A stretch of DNA of 64,000 nt from Lysobacter sp. BMK333-48F3 (GTDB lineage Bacteria; Pseudomonadota; Gammaproteobacteria; Xanthomonadales; Xanthomonadaceae). Shown here in pieces: positions 1-8,383 of this stretch (the stretch's first letter is position 1; each line of letters begins with the position of its first letter). The stretch lies in NCBI RefSeq assembly GCF_019733395.1, contig NZ_JAIHOO010000001.1, positions 2,427,001 to 2,491,000 of the forward strand. The letters are read 5' to 3'. Made by a program: the position numbers and the translations under genes. The notes beneath the pieces were generated by a model. The model did no database searches, was not told the DNA's origin, and worked only from the letters and a program-made list of their open reading frames with translations.

Positions 1-1802
1 GCGATCAGCGGCGCACCCATGCCCATCGCCAGGGCGAACAGCGCCGCGCCGCCGAACAGCGGGTCGCGGGTCTGGCCGATGTACAGCACCGCCGCGGCCA
101 GCGGCGGCGCCACGCAGGGGCCGACGATCAGCGCCGACAGCGCGCCCATCACCGCCACGCCGAGCCAGGAACCGCCGCGCTGGCGGTTGCTGAGCTCGCC
201 CAGGCGGTTGCGCAGCGCGGCCGGCAACTGCAGTTCGTACAGGCCGAAGCTGGACAGGGCCAGGGCCAGGAACAACAGGGCGAACAGCACGATCACCCAC
301 GGCGTCTGGAAGGCGATCTGCAGATTGGCGCCGACCAGCCCGGCGACCACCCCGGCGACGGTGAACACCACCGCATTGGCGAGCACGTAGACCAGCGACA
401 GGGCGAACGCGCGGCGTGCGCCCAGGCCCGGGCCCTGGCCGACGATCAGGCCGGACAGGATCGGCACCATCGGCAGCACGCAGGGGGTGAAGGCCAGCAG
501 CAGGCCGAAGCCGAAGAAGGTCAGCAGCGCCCAGTAGCGGTTCGGGCCTTTCAGCGAAGCGGCGAGCAGGCTGTCTTCGGCCTGCGGCGCGGCGGCGTCG
601 GCGCTTGCCGGTGCGGTTGCGGCGATCGCGGCCGCGGCGGTGGCGGCATCCGTGCCGGCGGCCTGCGGCGCCGCACTCGCGGCCGCATCGTTGGCGTCCG
701 TCGCGGCCGCAGGCGCGGCAGCGGCGCCGGCCGCATCGGCCGCCGAGGTCGGGTTCGGCGCGGTCGGGGTCGCGCCGGCCGGCAACGTCGCCGCGGCTGT
801 CGTCGCGGTGCCGGCGGCCGTCGCGGCGGTCGCGCCGACGTTGCCGCGCGGCAGGTCGACGGCGATCTTGCGGGTCATCGGCGGGTAGCAGATGCCGTCG
901 GTCTGGCAGCCCTGGAAACCGACGGTAAGCGTCAGCCTGGCCGCGTCGGCGGTCTTGCGCAGCAGCGGCAACGGCACGTCGATCTGGTCGAAGAACACCG
1001 TGACCTGGCCGAAGTGCTCGTCGCGATGGGCGACGCCGCGCGGCCATTGCGGCTTGCCGGCGGCGATGTCGGCGCGGTCGGTCTTGAGCGAGGTCTTGTC
1101 GCGATACAGGTAATAGCCGCGCGCCGGGGTGAAGCGCAGCAGCAGGCTGTCGCCGTCGCGGGCGATGGCTTCCACGCCGAAGGCCTGTTCCGGCGGCAGC
1201 GGCAAGGCGTCGGTGGCGCCGGCGGCATTGCTCGGCGCGCCCAGGGCCGGGGCGCCCAGCAGCGGATTGGACGCGGCGCCGCCGCGCACGCCGAAGCCGG
1301 CCAGCGGCGCGGCCGTCGGCACCGGATCGACCGCGGCCTCGGCGGCTGCGGGCAGGGCCACGGCGACGGTGCGGGTCTGCGGCGGGTAGCAGATGCCGGC
1401 GTCGGCGCAGCCCTGGTACTTGATGGTCAGCTTGACGCTGCCGGCCTGGGCCTGGCCGGGCAGGCTGGCCACCACCCGGTCGCGATACGTCTCGACGTCG
1501 CCGAAGAACTCGTCCTTGTAGGCCTTGCCCTTGGGCAGTTGCAGCGCCTGCGCGGCGAAGCCGGCGTCGGCCTTGACCGAAATGCGGTGCTTGTAGAGGT
1601 AATAGCCCTTGGCGATCTTCCAGTCGATGGCGATGCGATCGGCGGAAGCGGCCTGGGCGCCGAGCACGAAGGCCTGGTCGACCGGCAGCAGGTCCTGCTC
1701 GTTCACCGCCAGGGCGGGAGCGCTGCCCAGGGCGGCGACGGCGGCGAACGCGAAGGCCGCGGCGGCGCGCAGGCGACGGCGGCGGAACGGATGGTCGGTC
1801 AT
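1..1802 (-). CDS. dsbD: Thiol:disulfide interchange protein DsbD, C-terminus beyond window
   Basis: Inner-membrane reductant conveyor that passes electrons from cytoplasmic thioredoxin to periplasmic disulfide partners. About 600 residues are visible. A signal peptide ends near residue 32 (APALA). Two successive DsbD N-terminal domains follow, each with a GYYLY motif and a Cys pair: GCADAGICYPP near residue 131 and GCQTDGICYPP about 160 residues later. An Ala-rich linker of roughly 90 residues leads into the membrane domain, which shows the paired-cysteine signatures FTPCVLPMVP and VGPCVAPP. The remaining membrane segments and the C-terminal thioredoxin domain lie outside the window. The start ATG overlaps the cutA stop (ATGA), so translation is probably coupled. 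Most DsbD proteins carry one N-terminal domain; the duplication is the oddity. The family call is firm. Confidence 0.93.
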   Translation of the reverse strand, partial: MTDHPFRRRRLRAAAAFAFAAVAALGSAPALAVNEQDLLPVDQAFVLGAQAASADRIAIDWKIAKGYYLYKHRISVKADAGFAAQALQLPKGKAYKDEFFGDVETYRDRVVASLPGQAQAGSVKLTIKYQGCADAGICYPPQTRTVAVALPAAAEAAVDPVPTAAPLAGFGVRGGAASNPLLGAPALGAPSNAAGATDALPLPPEQAFGVEAIARDGDSLLLRFTPARGYYLYRDKTSLKTDRADIAAGKPQWPRGVAHRDEHFGQVTVFFDQIDVPLPLLRKTADAARLTLTVGFQGCQTDGICYPPMTRKIAVDLPRGNVGATAATAAGTATTAAATLPAGATPTAPNPTSAADAAGAAAAPAAATDANDAAASAAPQAAGTDAATAAAAIAATAPASADAAAPQAEDSLLAASLKGPNRYWALLTFFGFGLLLAFTPCVLPMVPILSGLIVGQGPGLGARRAFALSLVYVLANAVVFTVAGVVAGLVGANLQIAFQTPWVIVLFALLFLALALSSFGLYELQLPAALRNRLGELSNRQRGGSWLGVAVMGALSALIVGPCVAPPLAAAVLYIGQTRDPLFGGAALFALAMGMGAPLI

Positions 1803-2131
1803 CGGTCGGGGGTCTGCTCGTTCACCCATAAGCCGTAGGGTCGGTAGTGGTCGCGCGGTTCGACCACAAGAACCTCCGGCAGTTCATACGGATGCAGTTC
1901 GATCAGGCGTTCGACCAGGGCCGGATAGGTCGCGGCCCCGGTCTTGATCAGCAACTGCACTTCGGTGGCCTGCTCGACTTGGCCCTGCCAGCGGTAGGTC
2001 GAGCGCGCCCCGGGCAGGCGGGTGACGCAGGCGGCCAGCCGTTCCCCGACCAGGGCCTGGGCGATGGCGTCGGCGCTGGCCTCGTCGGGGCAGGTGCTGA
2101 GCACCAGCACGGGCAGGGTGGAAGTCGGCAT
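1799..2131 (-). CDS. cutA: CutA family divalent-cation tolerance protein
   Basis: Small cytoplasmic trimeric protein of the CutA1 family (110 residues, usual length), linked to divalent-cation tolerance. The N-terminal strand (LVLSTCPDEASADAIA), the central RWQGQVEQATEVQLLIKT block and the C-terminal HPYELPEVLVV signature are all present. It lies directly before dsbD and overlaps it by four bases. The cutA-dsbD pairing is widespread in proteobacteria, where this locus was described as affecting both copper tolerance and cytochrome maturation. About 110 bp separate it from the LysR gene upstream on the same strand. Confidence 0.95.
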   Translation of the reverse strand: MPTSTLPVLVLSTCPDEASADAIAQALVGERLAACVTRLPGARSTYRWQGQVEQATEVQLLIKTGAATYPALVERLIELHPYELPEVLVVEPRDHYRPYGLWVNEQTPDR

Positions 2132-2242
2132 CGGCCAAGTGTAAGGCCCCGCGCCGCGGCGCCGCCGGGCGCGGACCGCGACGGCTTTGCCGATTCGGCG
2201 CGGTTGCCGCGCTCGCGCGCGGCCGGGCCTGCCGCTGCGCGC

Positions 2243-3169
2243 TCAGCCTCCGCCGGCGACGACCCGGTCCCAATGCGCCGGCTGGCCGATGGTCTGCTCG
2301 AGGAAATCGATGAAGGCCTCGACCTTGCGCGGCCGGTACTCGCGGCTGGGATACACCGCATAGATGCCGATCGGCAGCAGGCTCCAGTCCGGCAACACCT
2401 CGACCAGGCGGCCGTCGGCCAGTTCGTCGGCGACGGCGAAGGTCGCGGTCTGCAGGATGCCTTCGCCGCGCAGGGCGGCCTCGACCAGGGGCAGGCCGTA
2501 GTTGGCCTTGAGCCGGCCGCGCACCGGCACCCGCAGCGGTTCGCCGTCGCGCTGGAACTCCCAGGTCGGCGCATCGCGGAACAGGGTGTAGTGCAGGCAG
2601 TCGTGTTCGATCAGCGCGCCCGGCGCGGCCGGCGCGCCGCGCCGCTGCAGGTAGGACGGCGCGGCGACCAGGATGCGCCGGGTCTGGGCGATACGCCGCG
2701 CGACCAGCCGCGAATCATCGAGCGCGCCGATCCGGATCGCGGCGTCGAAGCCTTCGCCGATCAGGTCGACGAAGCGGTCGTCGAACTGCAGGTCGAGTTC
2801 GATCTGCGGCCAGCGGCGCAAGAATTCGCCGACGTGGGGGATCACGTAGAGGCGGCCGAAGTTCATCGGCAGCGACACTCGCAACTCGCCGCGCGCCTGC
2901 GCCGACAGGTCGTGCACGCGTTCGCCGGCGGCCAGGATCTGGGCCAGCGCCGGCGCGACCTGGGCGTAGTAGTGGCGGCCGGATTCGGTGAGGCTCAGCC
3001 GGCGGGTCGAACGGTTGAGCAGCTTGGTCCCCAGCCGGGCTTCGAGCGCGGCCAGGCGCCGGGTCACCGCGCCCGGGGTCAGCTCGAGATGGCGCGCCGC
3101 GGCGGTGAAGCTGCCATGGCGGAGGATGGCCTCGAAGGCTTCGAGTTCGGAGTACAGCCCGCCGGACAT
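2243..3169 (-). CDS. LysR-family transcriptional regulator
   Basis: 308-residue LysR-type regulator. The N-terminal winged HTH (residues about 5-60, FTAAARHLELTPGAVTRRLAALEARLGTKLLNRSTRRLSLTESG) is followed by a periplasmic-binding-like effector domain with the FDAAIRIG motif. I place the start at the ATG of MSGGLYSELE, which is where family members begin; a longer open frame upstream would run through the divergent promoter. The neighbour transcribed away from it is an MDR oxidoreductase, the classic arrangement in which a LysR protein controls the divergent gene. A perfect LysR box abuts its start codon, so autoregulation is likely. The inducer is unknown. Confidence 0.92.
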   Translation of the reverse strand: MSGGLYSELEAFEAILRHGSFTAAARHLELTPGAVTRRLAALEARLGTKLLNRSTRRLSLTESGRHYYAQVAPALAQILAAGERVHDLSAQARGELRVSLPMNFGRLYVIPHVGEFLRRWPQIELDLQFDDRFVDLIGEGFDAAIRIGALDDSRLVARRIAQTRRILVAAPSYLQRRGAPAAPGALIEHDCLHYTLFRDAPTWEFQRDGEPLRVPVRGRLKANYGLPLVEAALRGEGILQTATFAVADELADGRLVEVLPDWSLLPIGIYAVYPSREYRPRKVEAFIDFLEQTIGQPAHWDRVVAGGG

Positions 3170-3170
3170 T

Positions 3171-3187
3171 ATTGAGCCGCTCTCAAT
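3171..3187. promoter_or_regulatory. LysR-type operator (T-N11-A box)
   Basis: Perfect palindrome ATTGAG-CCGCT-CTCAAT containing TGAGCCGCTCTCA, the canonical T-N11-A core bound by LysR proteins. It begins one base from the lysR start codon, inside the 115-bp gap shared with the divergent oxidoreductase gene. Binding here would be expected to repress lysR and position an activator site for the rightward gene. Confidence 0.7.
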
Positions 3188-3284
3188 GATGAGTTGTCGC
3201 GACGATCCTATATCGCCGTGTCCGGCAACAATAGCCTGTCCATCCCCGGCGCCACCGCGCGCCGTCCTGTCCCAGGAGCACTCG

Positions 3285-4304
3285 ATGGACGCGTTCCAAC
3301 TGCAAGGCCACGACCTCGCCAGCCTGCGCCGGGTGGCGCTGCCCGAACCCCGGCCCGGCCCCGGCGAAGTGCGGATCCGGGTCGCCGCGGCCTCGGTCAA
3401 TTACCGCGACTACGCCCTGGCCACCGGCCGCTACCAGCCCGAGTTGCCGCGCCCGTTCGTGCCGCTGTCCGACGGCGTCGGCCGGGTCGATGCGGTCGGC
3501 GCCGGCGTCGACGGGATCGCGCTCGGCGAGCGCGTGCTCGGCCACTACACCACGCGCTGGACCGACGGGCCGTTCAACTCCGAGAACCATCTGAGCAAGC
3601 TCGGCGGGCCGCGCGACGGCTGGCTGGCGCAGTGGATCGTGCTGCCGGCCGCGGCGGTGCTGCGCGCGCCGGATTTTCTCGACGATGCCGCCGCTTCGAC
3701 CCTGCCGGTGTCGGGCCTGACCGCCTGGAGCGCGCTGCGCAAGCTCGAACTCGCCCCCGGCGCCAGCGTGCTGGTGCAGGGCAGCGGCAGCGTGTCGCTG
3801 ATGGCCTTGCAACTGGCCGCGGCGCGCGGCCTGGACGTGATCGCCACCACCGGCGACGCGGCCAAGGCCGAACGGCTGCGCGCGCTCGGTGCGCGCGCGG
3901 TGATCGATTACCGCGCCCGGCCCGACCTGGCCGCGGCGGTGCGCGAGGCGACCGGCGGCCGCGGCGTCGACGGCATCGTCGACGTGGTCGGCGGCGCGTC
4001 GTTCGCCGGCCTGCTGCAGGCCGCCGCCGACAACGCCCACATCGCGGTGGTCGGCTTCCTGCAGGGCACGCGCGTGGACGGCGAACTGATCGGGCCGATC
4101 ATGGCCCGCCAGCTCAACATCCACGGCGTCAGCGTCGGCAGCCGGCGCGACTTCGAGGCCTTCCTGGACGAAGTCGAGCGCGCACGCATCCAGCCGGTGG
4201 TCGGCGAACGCTACGGCTTCGCCCAGGGCGCCGAGGCGATCGCCGGCATGGCCGGCGCGCGCGCGTTCGGCAAGCCGGTGGTGCTGTTCGACGGCGCCGC
4301 CTGA
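3285..4304 (+). CDS. Zinc-independent MDR alcohol dehydrogenase / quinone oxidoreductase-like protein
   Basis: 339-residue NAD(P)-dependent oxidoreductase of the medium-chain dehydrogenase superfamily. A GroES-like N-terminal half contains SVNYRDYALATGRY. The Rossmann half starts near residue 150 with VLVQGSGSVSLMALQLAAARG. There is no cysteine anywhere in the protein, so neither the catalytic nor the structural zinc of classical alcohol dehydrogenases can be present; this places it with quinone-oxidoreductase/crotonyl reductase-like members. The ATG at 3285 follows AGGAGCACTCG, a good ribosome site. It is divergent from the LysR regulator, its likely controller. The substrate cannot be told from sequence. 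Confidence 0.88.
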   Translation: MDAFQLQGHDLASLRRVALPEPRPGPGEVRIRVAAASVNYRDYALATGRYQPELPRPFVPLSDGVGRVDAVGAGVDGIALGERVLGHYTTRWTDGPFNSENHLSKLGGPRDGWLAQWIVLPAAAVLRAPDFLDDAAASTLPVSGLTAWSALRKLELAPGASVLVQGSGSVSLMALQLAAARGLDVIATTGDAAKAERLRALGARAVIDYRARPDLAAAVREATGGRGVDGIVDVVGGASFAGLLQAAADNAHIAVVGFLQGTRVDGELIGPIMARQLNIHGVSVGSRRDFEAFLDEVERARIQPVVGERYGFAQGAEAIAGMAGARAFGKPVVLFDGAA

Positions 4305-4311
4305 GCCGGGC

Positions 4312-4722
4312 TCAGGCCGTGGCCGGTTGCTTGGCGGTGTCGACGACGGCAGTGATCGCCTTGGACACCGCTTTGACTTTGCCGGCCTGCAACGCGATCG
4401 TCAGGGCCACCACGGCGCCGGCGATGCGCAGCGCACGTTTGATCTGGGCGATGTCCTGCAGGGCGTCGCGCGCCTCGCCGATCGCGCCGGACAGGTCCGC
4501 CGCCGCCTGCGCGGCGCCCTCGCCCAGCAGCAAGGTGCCGTGCTTGCGGAACAACACCACGAACATGCGCACCTGGTCTTCGTGGCGTTCGAGTTCGCGC
4601 GCCTGCTCGTCGTCCACGTCCGGGGCGGTGATCCGCAACTCCAGAATGCGGTCGGCGATGTCGGAGAAAGTGCGGGCGATGGCGTAGGCCGCTTCGGCCT
4701 GGATCTTGATCGATTCGGACAT
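4312..4722 (-). CDS. Hypothetical small helical protein
   Basis: 136 residues, not recognised. The N-terminal two thirds is charged and predicted helical (SESIKIQAEAAYAIARTFSDIADRILEL, then an ELERHEDQVRMFVVLFRKH stretch). One hydrophobic segment near residues 100-118 (ALRIAGAVVALTIALQAGK) could be a membrane helix or packing helix. There is no signal peptide. It lies 16 bp downstream of the lipoprotein gene on the same strand and is probably co-transcribed with it. It ends 7 bp from the convergent oxidoreductase gene. A GGAGGCTCCC ribosome site precedes the start. Confidence 0.7.
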   Translation of the reverse strand: MSESIKIQAEAAYAIARTFSDIADRILELRITAPDVDDEQARELERHEDQVRMFVVLFRKHGTLLLGEGAAQAAADLSGAIGEARDALQDIAQIKRALRIAGAVVALTIALQAGKVKAVSKAITAVVDTAKQPATA

Positions 4723-4738
4723 GGGAGCCTCCTTCGGC

Positions 4739-5629
4739 TCAGAACGCGTCGCGCAGTTGCTTGCGCAAGGCGTTGACTTCCTTGGCGTAGTCGTTGAGCT
4801 GCTTGGCCAGTTCCGCGTCGTCGAGCCGGTCGATCTTCTCGCGCAGCTTGGCGTGGCTGACCTTCAGCTGGTCGGCCGCCTTGACGAACTGGTCGATCGA
4901 GGCGCGCCGGGCTTCGATCTGGCGCGTTTCGGTCAGCAGCGTGGATTTGGCCGCATTGGCCGCCAGGGGTTCGGTCTTGGCGGCGCGCTCGAGCGACAGC
5001 TGCAGCGGCTTCATCGTGCCCAGTTCGTCGTCCAGGTAGCCCTTGTAGTTGAGCGTGGCATAGCTCTTGAGCGTGTCGACGATGGTGAAGACGGCGGCTT
5101 CGTGGCCGAGCAGTTCGCGGATGTGCTTGCGCTGCTTGTACTGGGTGCCGATGCGGGCCAGGAAGTCGGCCAGCGCGATCACCGAGTCGAGTTCGGCCTT
5201 TTCGAACGTCGGCGTCGTGCCGTCGTCGTCGGTCAGCTTGGCCAGGCTGCCCTTCAGGGCGCCGAAGTCCTCGCTGTAGGACGGAAGCTTCTTGTCGCTG
5301 AGCGCGGCCAGCGTGTCGGCGTACTGCGCCAGCAGGTCGTTGAGGGCGGCGATGGGCTCGTTGGCCTCGACCGCTCCCTTGCAATGCGCCTGCGCTGCGG
5401 TCTGGACCTGGGCCGGATCGAACGAGGTCGAGGTGATCAGCTTGCGCCGCGTGTAATGGTCGACGCAGCTCTGCACCGAGCCGGCCATCATCGGCGCGAA
5501 CGCGGCCGAGAGCTTCTTGGTCTGGTCGGAATACTTCTCCACCGCGGAGAAGTTGGCGCAGGCGCCGGCCGCCAGGCACAGCGCGAGCGCGGCCGGCAGG
5601 CGCAGCCGCGCGGTCAAGGTCCTTCTCAT
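4739..5629 (-). CDS. Putative lipoprotein of unknown function
   Basis: 296 residues, start taken at MRRTLTARLRLPAALALCLAAGACANF. This gives a textbook type II signal peptide with lipobox AAGAC and Asn at +2, so outer-membrane anchoring is likely. An upstream in-frame ATG would put 15 polar residues ahead of the signal and is rejected. The mature protein is mostly helical with heptad-like regions at its C-terminus (KVSHAKLREKIDRLDDAELAKQLNDYAKEVNALRKQLRD). Two cysteines, in SCVDHYTRRK and AHCKGAVEAN, may form a disulfide. No catalytic motif is visible. It is paired with the 136-residue protein downstream. I do not recognise the family. Confidence 0.75.
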   Translation of the reverse strand: MRRTLTARLRLPAALALCLAAGACANFSAVEKYSDQTKKLSAAFAPMMAGSVQSCVDHYTRRKLITSTSFDPAQVQTAAQAHCKGAVEANEPIAALNDLLAQYADTLAALSDKKLPSYSEDFGALKGSLAKLTDDDGTTPTFEKAELDSVIALADFLARIGTQYKQRKHIRELLGHEAAVFTIVDTLKSYATLNYKGYLDDELGTMKPLQLSLERAAKTEPLAANAAKSTLLTETRQIEARRASIDQFVKAADQLKVSHAKLREKIDRLDDAELAKQLNDYAKEVNALRKQLRDAF

Positions 5630-5738
5630 GCATCCCCCTGTGTCCTCGGCGCCGGTTGCGGCCGGGCGGCGCAACGGCCGGCGCCGATTGCCTGGAACAA
5701 CGCGATGGCGCCGCGAAACAGGACAGTGTGCCGACCGG

Positions 5739-5770
5739 AAAAACGAACGCCCGCAACCAGCGGGCGTTCG
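5739..5770 (-). terminator. Intrinsic terminator of the endonuclease gene
   Basis: Perfect 11-bp stem (CGAACGCCCGC / GCGGGCGTTCG, loop of 5) followed on the minus strand by TTTTT. It sits 35 bp past the endonuclease stop codon. Confidence 0.85.
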
Positions 5771-5804
5771 TACTGCGCTGCCTGCGGCAGCCGTGCTGCA
5801 GCGA

Positions 5805-7604
5805 TTACGGAATCAACTGGCAGCTCGCCGGTTTGGTCGAGGTGAACAACGACGCCGTCGCCCATTCCGGATGGTCGATGAAGGGGTTGCGGTTGCCCTG
5901 GAAGCTGTAGATGACTTCGTTGCGGGCCTTTTCCGCCGCGGTCGGCGGATCGGCCTGGTGCCACTGCAGCAGGGTGGTCAGCAGACCCATGTAGGCCGGC
6001 GAGGACGAAGTGATGACGATCTTGCTGCGGTCGTCGGTCAGTTCCAGGTCCGGCTCGGACTGGCCGCTGTTCGGGTCGGTGCCGCCTTCGTAGCGGATCG
6101 CCATGTACAGGATCGCGCGCGCCATGTCGCCCTTGCGCTGGCCCCAGACTTCGAACGAACCGGCGTTGCCGTCCGGGGTCTTGAACCAGTTCGAGTTGCC
6201 CGGGTACACGCCGCTGCCGCCGCCGCTGCCGTTGCTGATCTCGGTGACGCGCTCGCCGCAGCCGCTGGACAGCGAGCAGTTGGCGTAGGGCTTGTTGCCG
6301 CGGTCGGCGTTGTAGCCGGCGTCGGTGAGATACAGCATGTGGGTGTCGGTGTACGGCGCGTTCGGCAGGCCCAGGTTGCCGGTGGTCGAGCCGAAGCCCA
6401 GCGAGTTCGGCCAGGTGTGTTCGCGGTTGTACTTCAGCCCGCTGCCGCTGCCGGCGCGGTCGGTGACCTTGAGGTAGCTGCGGTTGCGGTAGGCGTCGAG
6501 GATGCGGCCGGCGTTGTTCGGGTCTTCGTCGGCGATCTCGAGGATCGACCAGGTGTTGCTGGTGCCGCCGCTGTACGGATAGACGGTGTGGCCCTTGATG
6601 GTCGCGTGCAGCGAGCAGCGCAGCTGGCTGGCGCTGCTGGTGTTGACGTGGGCGTAGTAGCCGCTGGTGCCGCCGCCGCTGGCGACGTTGAAGTTGACCA
6701 CGGTGTTGGCGGCCGGGCTGGCGCCGCCGGCGTCGGTGACCTTGCTGGCCACCACGGTGAAGGTGCAGGCCTCGCCGGCGTACAGGGCGGTGCCGGTCGA
6801 GGCGGAGATCGCGGTGCCGCTGGACGGGTAGGTCAGCGCGACCGCGCCCGAGGTGGCGCACTGCAGGGTCAGCGCGCCCGCGGCCAGGCTGACCGCTTCG
6901 CTGAAGTTGGCGACCAGGTCGCCGGCGGCCGGGAAGTTGCTGGCGCCGTTGGCCGGGGTGGTCGAGGTCACGCTCGGCGGCGTGTTCGGGTTCGAGCCGG
7001 TGAAGCTCTGGCCGTTGTTGCAGGCGCCGAAGGTCTGGTTGGCCGAGCTCTGCCAGGCGAACTGCGAGTACGCGCTGCCGCTGCCGGACAACTGCAGCGA
7101 GGTGCCGGCCGCGGTCGAGCCGGACTCGGACACCGGCAGATTGCTGCTGGTCTTGCCGGCGGCCGGACCGTTGCTGGCGGTGATCGAGCCCTCGTAGCTG
7201 AGGAACTGGACCACGTTGCCGCTGCCGTCGACCAGGGCGAAGCCGTCGTTGGAGCCGTTCTGCAGGCCGTTGGTGGGGTAGCTGAGGGTGGCGATGCGCA
7301 CGCTGCCGCCGCAGCTGACCACGCTGCCGGCCGGCACCAGGTCGTTGTCGTAGGTGGTCGCCGCCGACGGCGAGCTGCCGTTGTACAGGTAGATGCGGTA
7401 GTTGCTGAGCGTCTCGCCGGCCGTGGCCACGACCTCGATGCGCTCGCCGACGTCGCCGGCCGAGGTGGCGTCGTCGTAATGGAATTCGTTGATGAACACC
7501 GCGGCCGGGGCCACGGACGGGATCAGCGCGGCGAGCGCCAGCGCCAGCGGCGCGCGGCGGCGCCAGGGCGAAACAACGGGACAGCCACGAACGGACTTCG
7601 ACAT
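5805..7604 (-). CDS. Secreted modular endonuclease I family nuclease
   Basis: 599 residues. The signal peptide is followed by AAVFINEFHYDD, which begins a lamin-tail-like domain (to about residue 200). An Ig-like/CARDB-type domain comes next (about 205-310, starting TPPSVTSTTPANGASNFPAAGDLVANFSE). The C-terminal endonuclease I catalytic domain has KYNREHTWPNSLG, the EndA-type His active-site motif, and GDMARAILYMAIRYEG. It is expected to be secreted and to degrade extracellular DNA and possibly RNA. The start ATG at 7604 has AAGGAG eight bases upstream; the earlier ATG at 7634 lacks one. Ser/Gly/Ala-rich linkers are typical of exported enzymes. This architecture is shared by secreted nucleases of Lysobacter, Shewanella and relatives. 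Confidence 0.9.
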   Translation of the reverse strand: MSKSVRGCPVVSPWRRRAPLALALAALIPSVAPAAVFINEFHYDDATSAGDVGERIEVVATAGETLSNYRIYLYNGSSPSAATTYDNDLVPAGSVVSCGGSVRIATLSYPTNGLQNGSNDGFALVDGSGNVVQFLSYEGSITASNGPAAGKTSSNLPVSESGSTAAGTSLQLSGSGSAYSQFAWQSSANQTFGACNNGQSFTGSNPNTPPSVTSTTPANGASNFPAAGDLVANFSEAVSLAAGALTLQCATSGAVALTYPSSGTAISASTGTALYAGEACTFTVVASKVTDAGGASPAANTVVNFNVASGGGTSGYYAHVNTSSASQLRCSLHATIKGHTVYPYSGGTSNTWSILEIADEDPNNAGRILDAYRNRSYLKVTDRAGSGSGLKYNREHTWPNSLGFGSTTGNLGLPNAPYTDTHMLYLTDAGYNADRGNKPYANCSLSSGCGERVTEISNGSGGGSGVYPGNSNWFKTPDGNAGSFEVWGQRKGDMARAILYMAIRYEGGTDPNSGQSEPDLELTDDRSKIVITSSSPAYMGLLTTLLQWHQADPPTAAEKARNEVIYSFQGNRNPFIDHPEWATASLFTSTKPASCQLIP

Positions 7605-7766
7605 CGAACGGCTCCTTGTGATGGCGACGCGCACGCATGACGGTGGGCGCAGTCGGAAAGCGCCTCCCCCAGGCGCATCCGGTCGAGTCTAGTCGGGGTT
7701 TGTGACAGCGCCGGCTGCCCTGCGTCACGCTTTGCGAGCGCGGCGCCGGTCACGCTTCGCGCGGGC

Positions 7767-8177
7767 TCAGCCCGATGCGCGCTTGGACACCGCCGAGCGC
7801 GCGCGGCCGGTGCGCAGTTCGGCCAGTTGCTCGGCGACCTCGACCAGCGGCGCGCGGCTGCGGGTCGGCGCCTCGCGGAAGGCCAGGATCAGGCGCAGTT
7901 CCAGCGGGTCGTCGACCAGCAGCGCCTCGGCCGCGGCGACCGAGTCCATCGCGGTGTCGGCCGAGAGGTTCATCTTGCCGCGCCCGGTCGCCAGCCACTC
8001 GAACTGCACGCCGGTCACCAGGGCCAGTTCGCGCAGGTGGGCCATGCTCGGAAACTTGCCCTGCGCCGACTCCCAGTGGCCGACCGCGCTGCGCTGCACG
8101 CCGACGGCGGCGGCCAGCGCGGCCTGCGACAGGCCGGCGTGGCGGCGGGCGAGGCGGATGCGCTGCTGCGGGGTCAT
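7767..8177 (-). CDS. XRE-family (Cro/CI) helix-turn-helix regulator
   Basis: 136 residues. The N-terminal HTH_3 domain occupies residues 5-65 (RIRLARRHAGLSQAALAAAVGVQRSAVGHWESAQG), ending in EWLATGRGKM, a phrase common in phage-repressor-like XRE proteins. The C-terminal part is short and helical, without a protease or dimerisation domain I can name. It faces a 368-bp gene-free stretch carrying several dyads that may be its operators and a plus-strand transcript ending in a strong terminator. That layout suggests control of itself and of that divergent transcript. Confidence in the family is high; the regulon is inference. Confidence 0.9.
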   Translation of the reverse strand: MTPQQRIRLARRHAGLSQAALAAAVGVQRSAVGHWESAQGKFPSMAHLRELALVTGVQFEWLATGRGKMNLSADTAMDSVAAAEALLVDDPLELRLILAFREAPTRSRAPLVEVAEQLAELRTGRARSAVSKRASG

Positions 8178-8220
8178 CGGCGTTGCTCCGGCATCGAGGT
8201 AGGCGCTGAGTGCATTTTGC

Positions 8221-8383
8221 TACCGATTTTCACCTGGTGACCGATAGACGCCATAGCTGGTGCGCTACCGGTCACTTCTGGGAATAGAGTTTATTACGAA
8301 AACAACAAGTTACCTTGGTGTGTGACCGCTGGTGCTACCGATAGTAGCGTCGTTCGCGTCCCTGTCGGCTGGTAACCGTTACC
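8221..8383. promoter_or_regulatory. Cluster of operator-like dyads upstream of the XRE gene
   Basis: Related words recur in 160 bp: GGTGACC (8236-8242), ACCGGT inside GCTACCGGTCAC (8264-8275), GCTAC-CGATA-GTAGC (perfect 5-bp arms, 8334-8348) and GGTAAC-C-GTTACC (perfect 6-bp arms, 8371-8383). CTGGTRACCG occurs twice (8234 and 8369) and GCTACCGAT also recurs. The stretch 8281-8312 is strikingly AT-rich for this genome and probably holds divergent promoters. Binding by the adjacent XRE protein is an inference from position. Confidence 0.5.
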
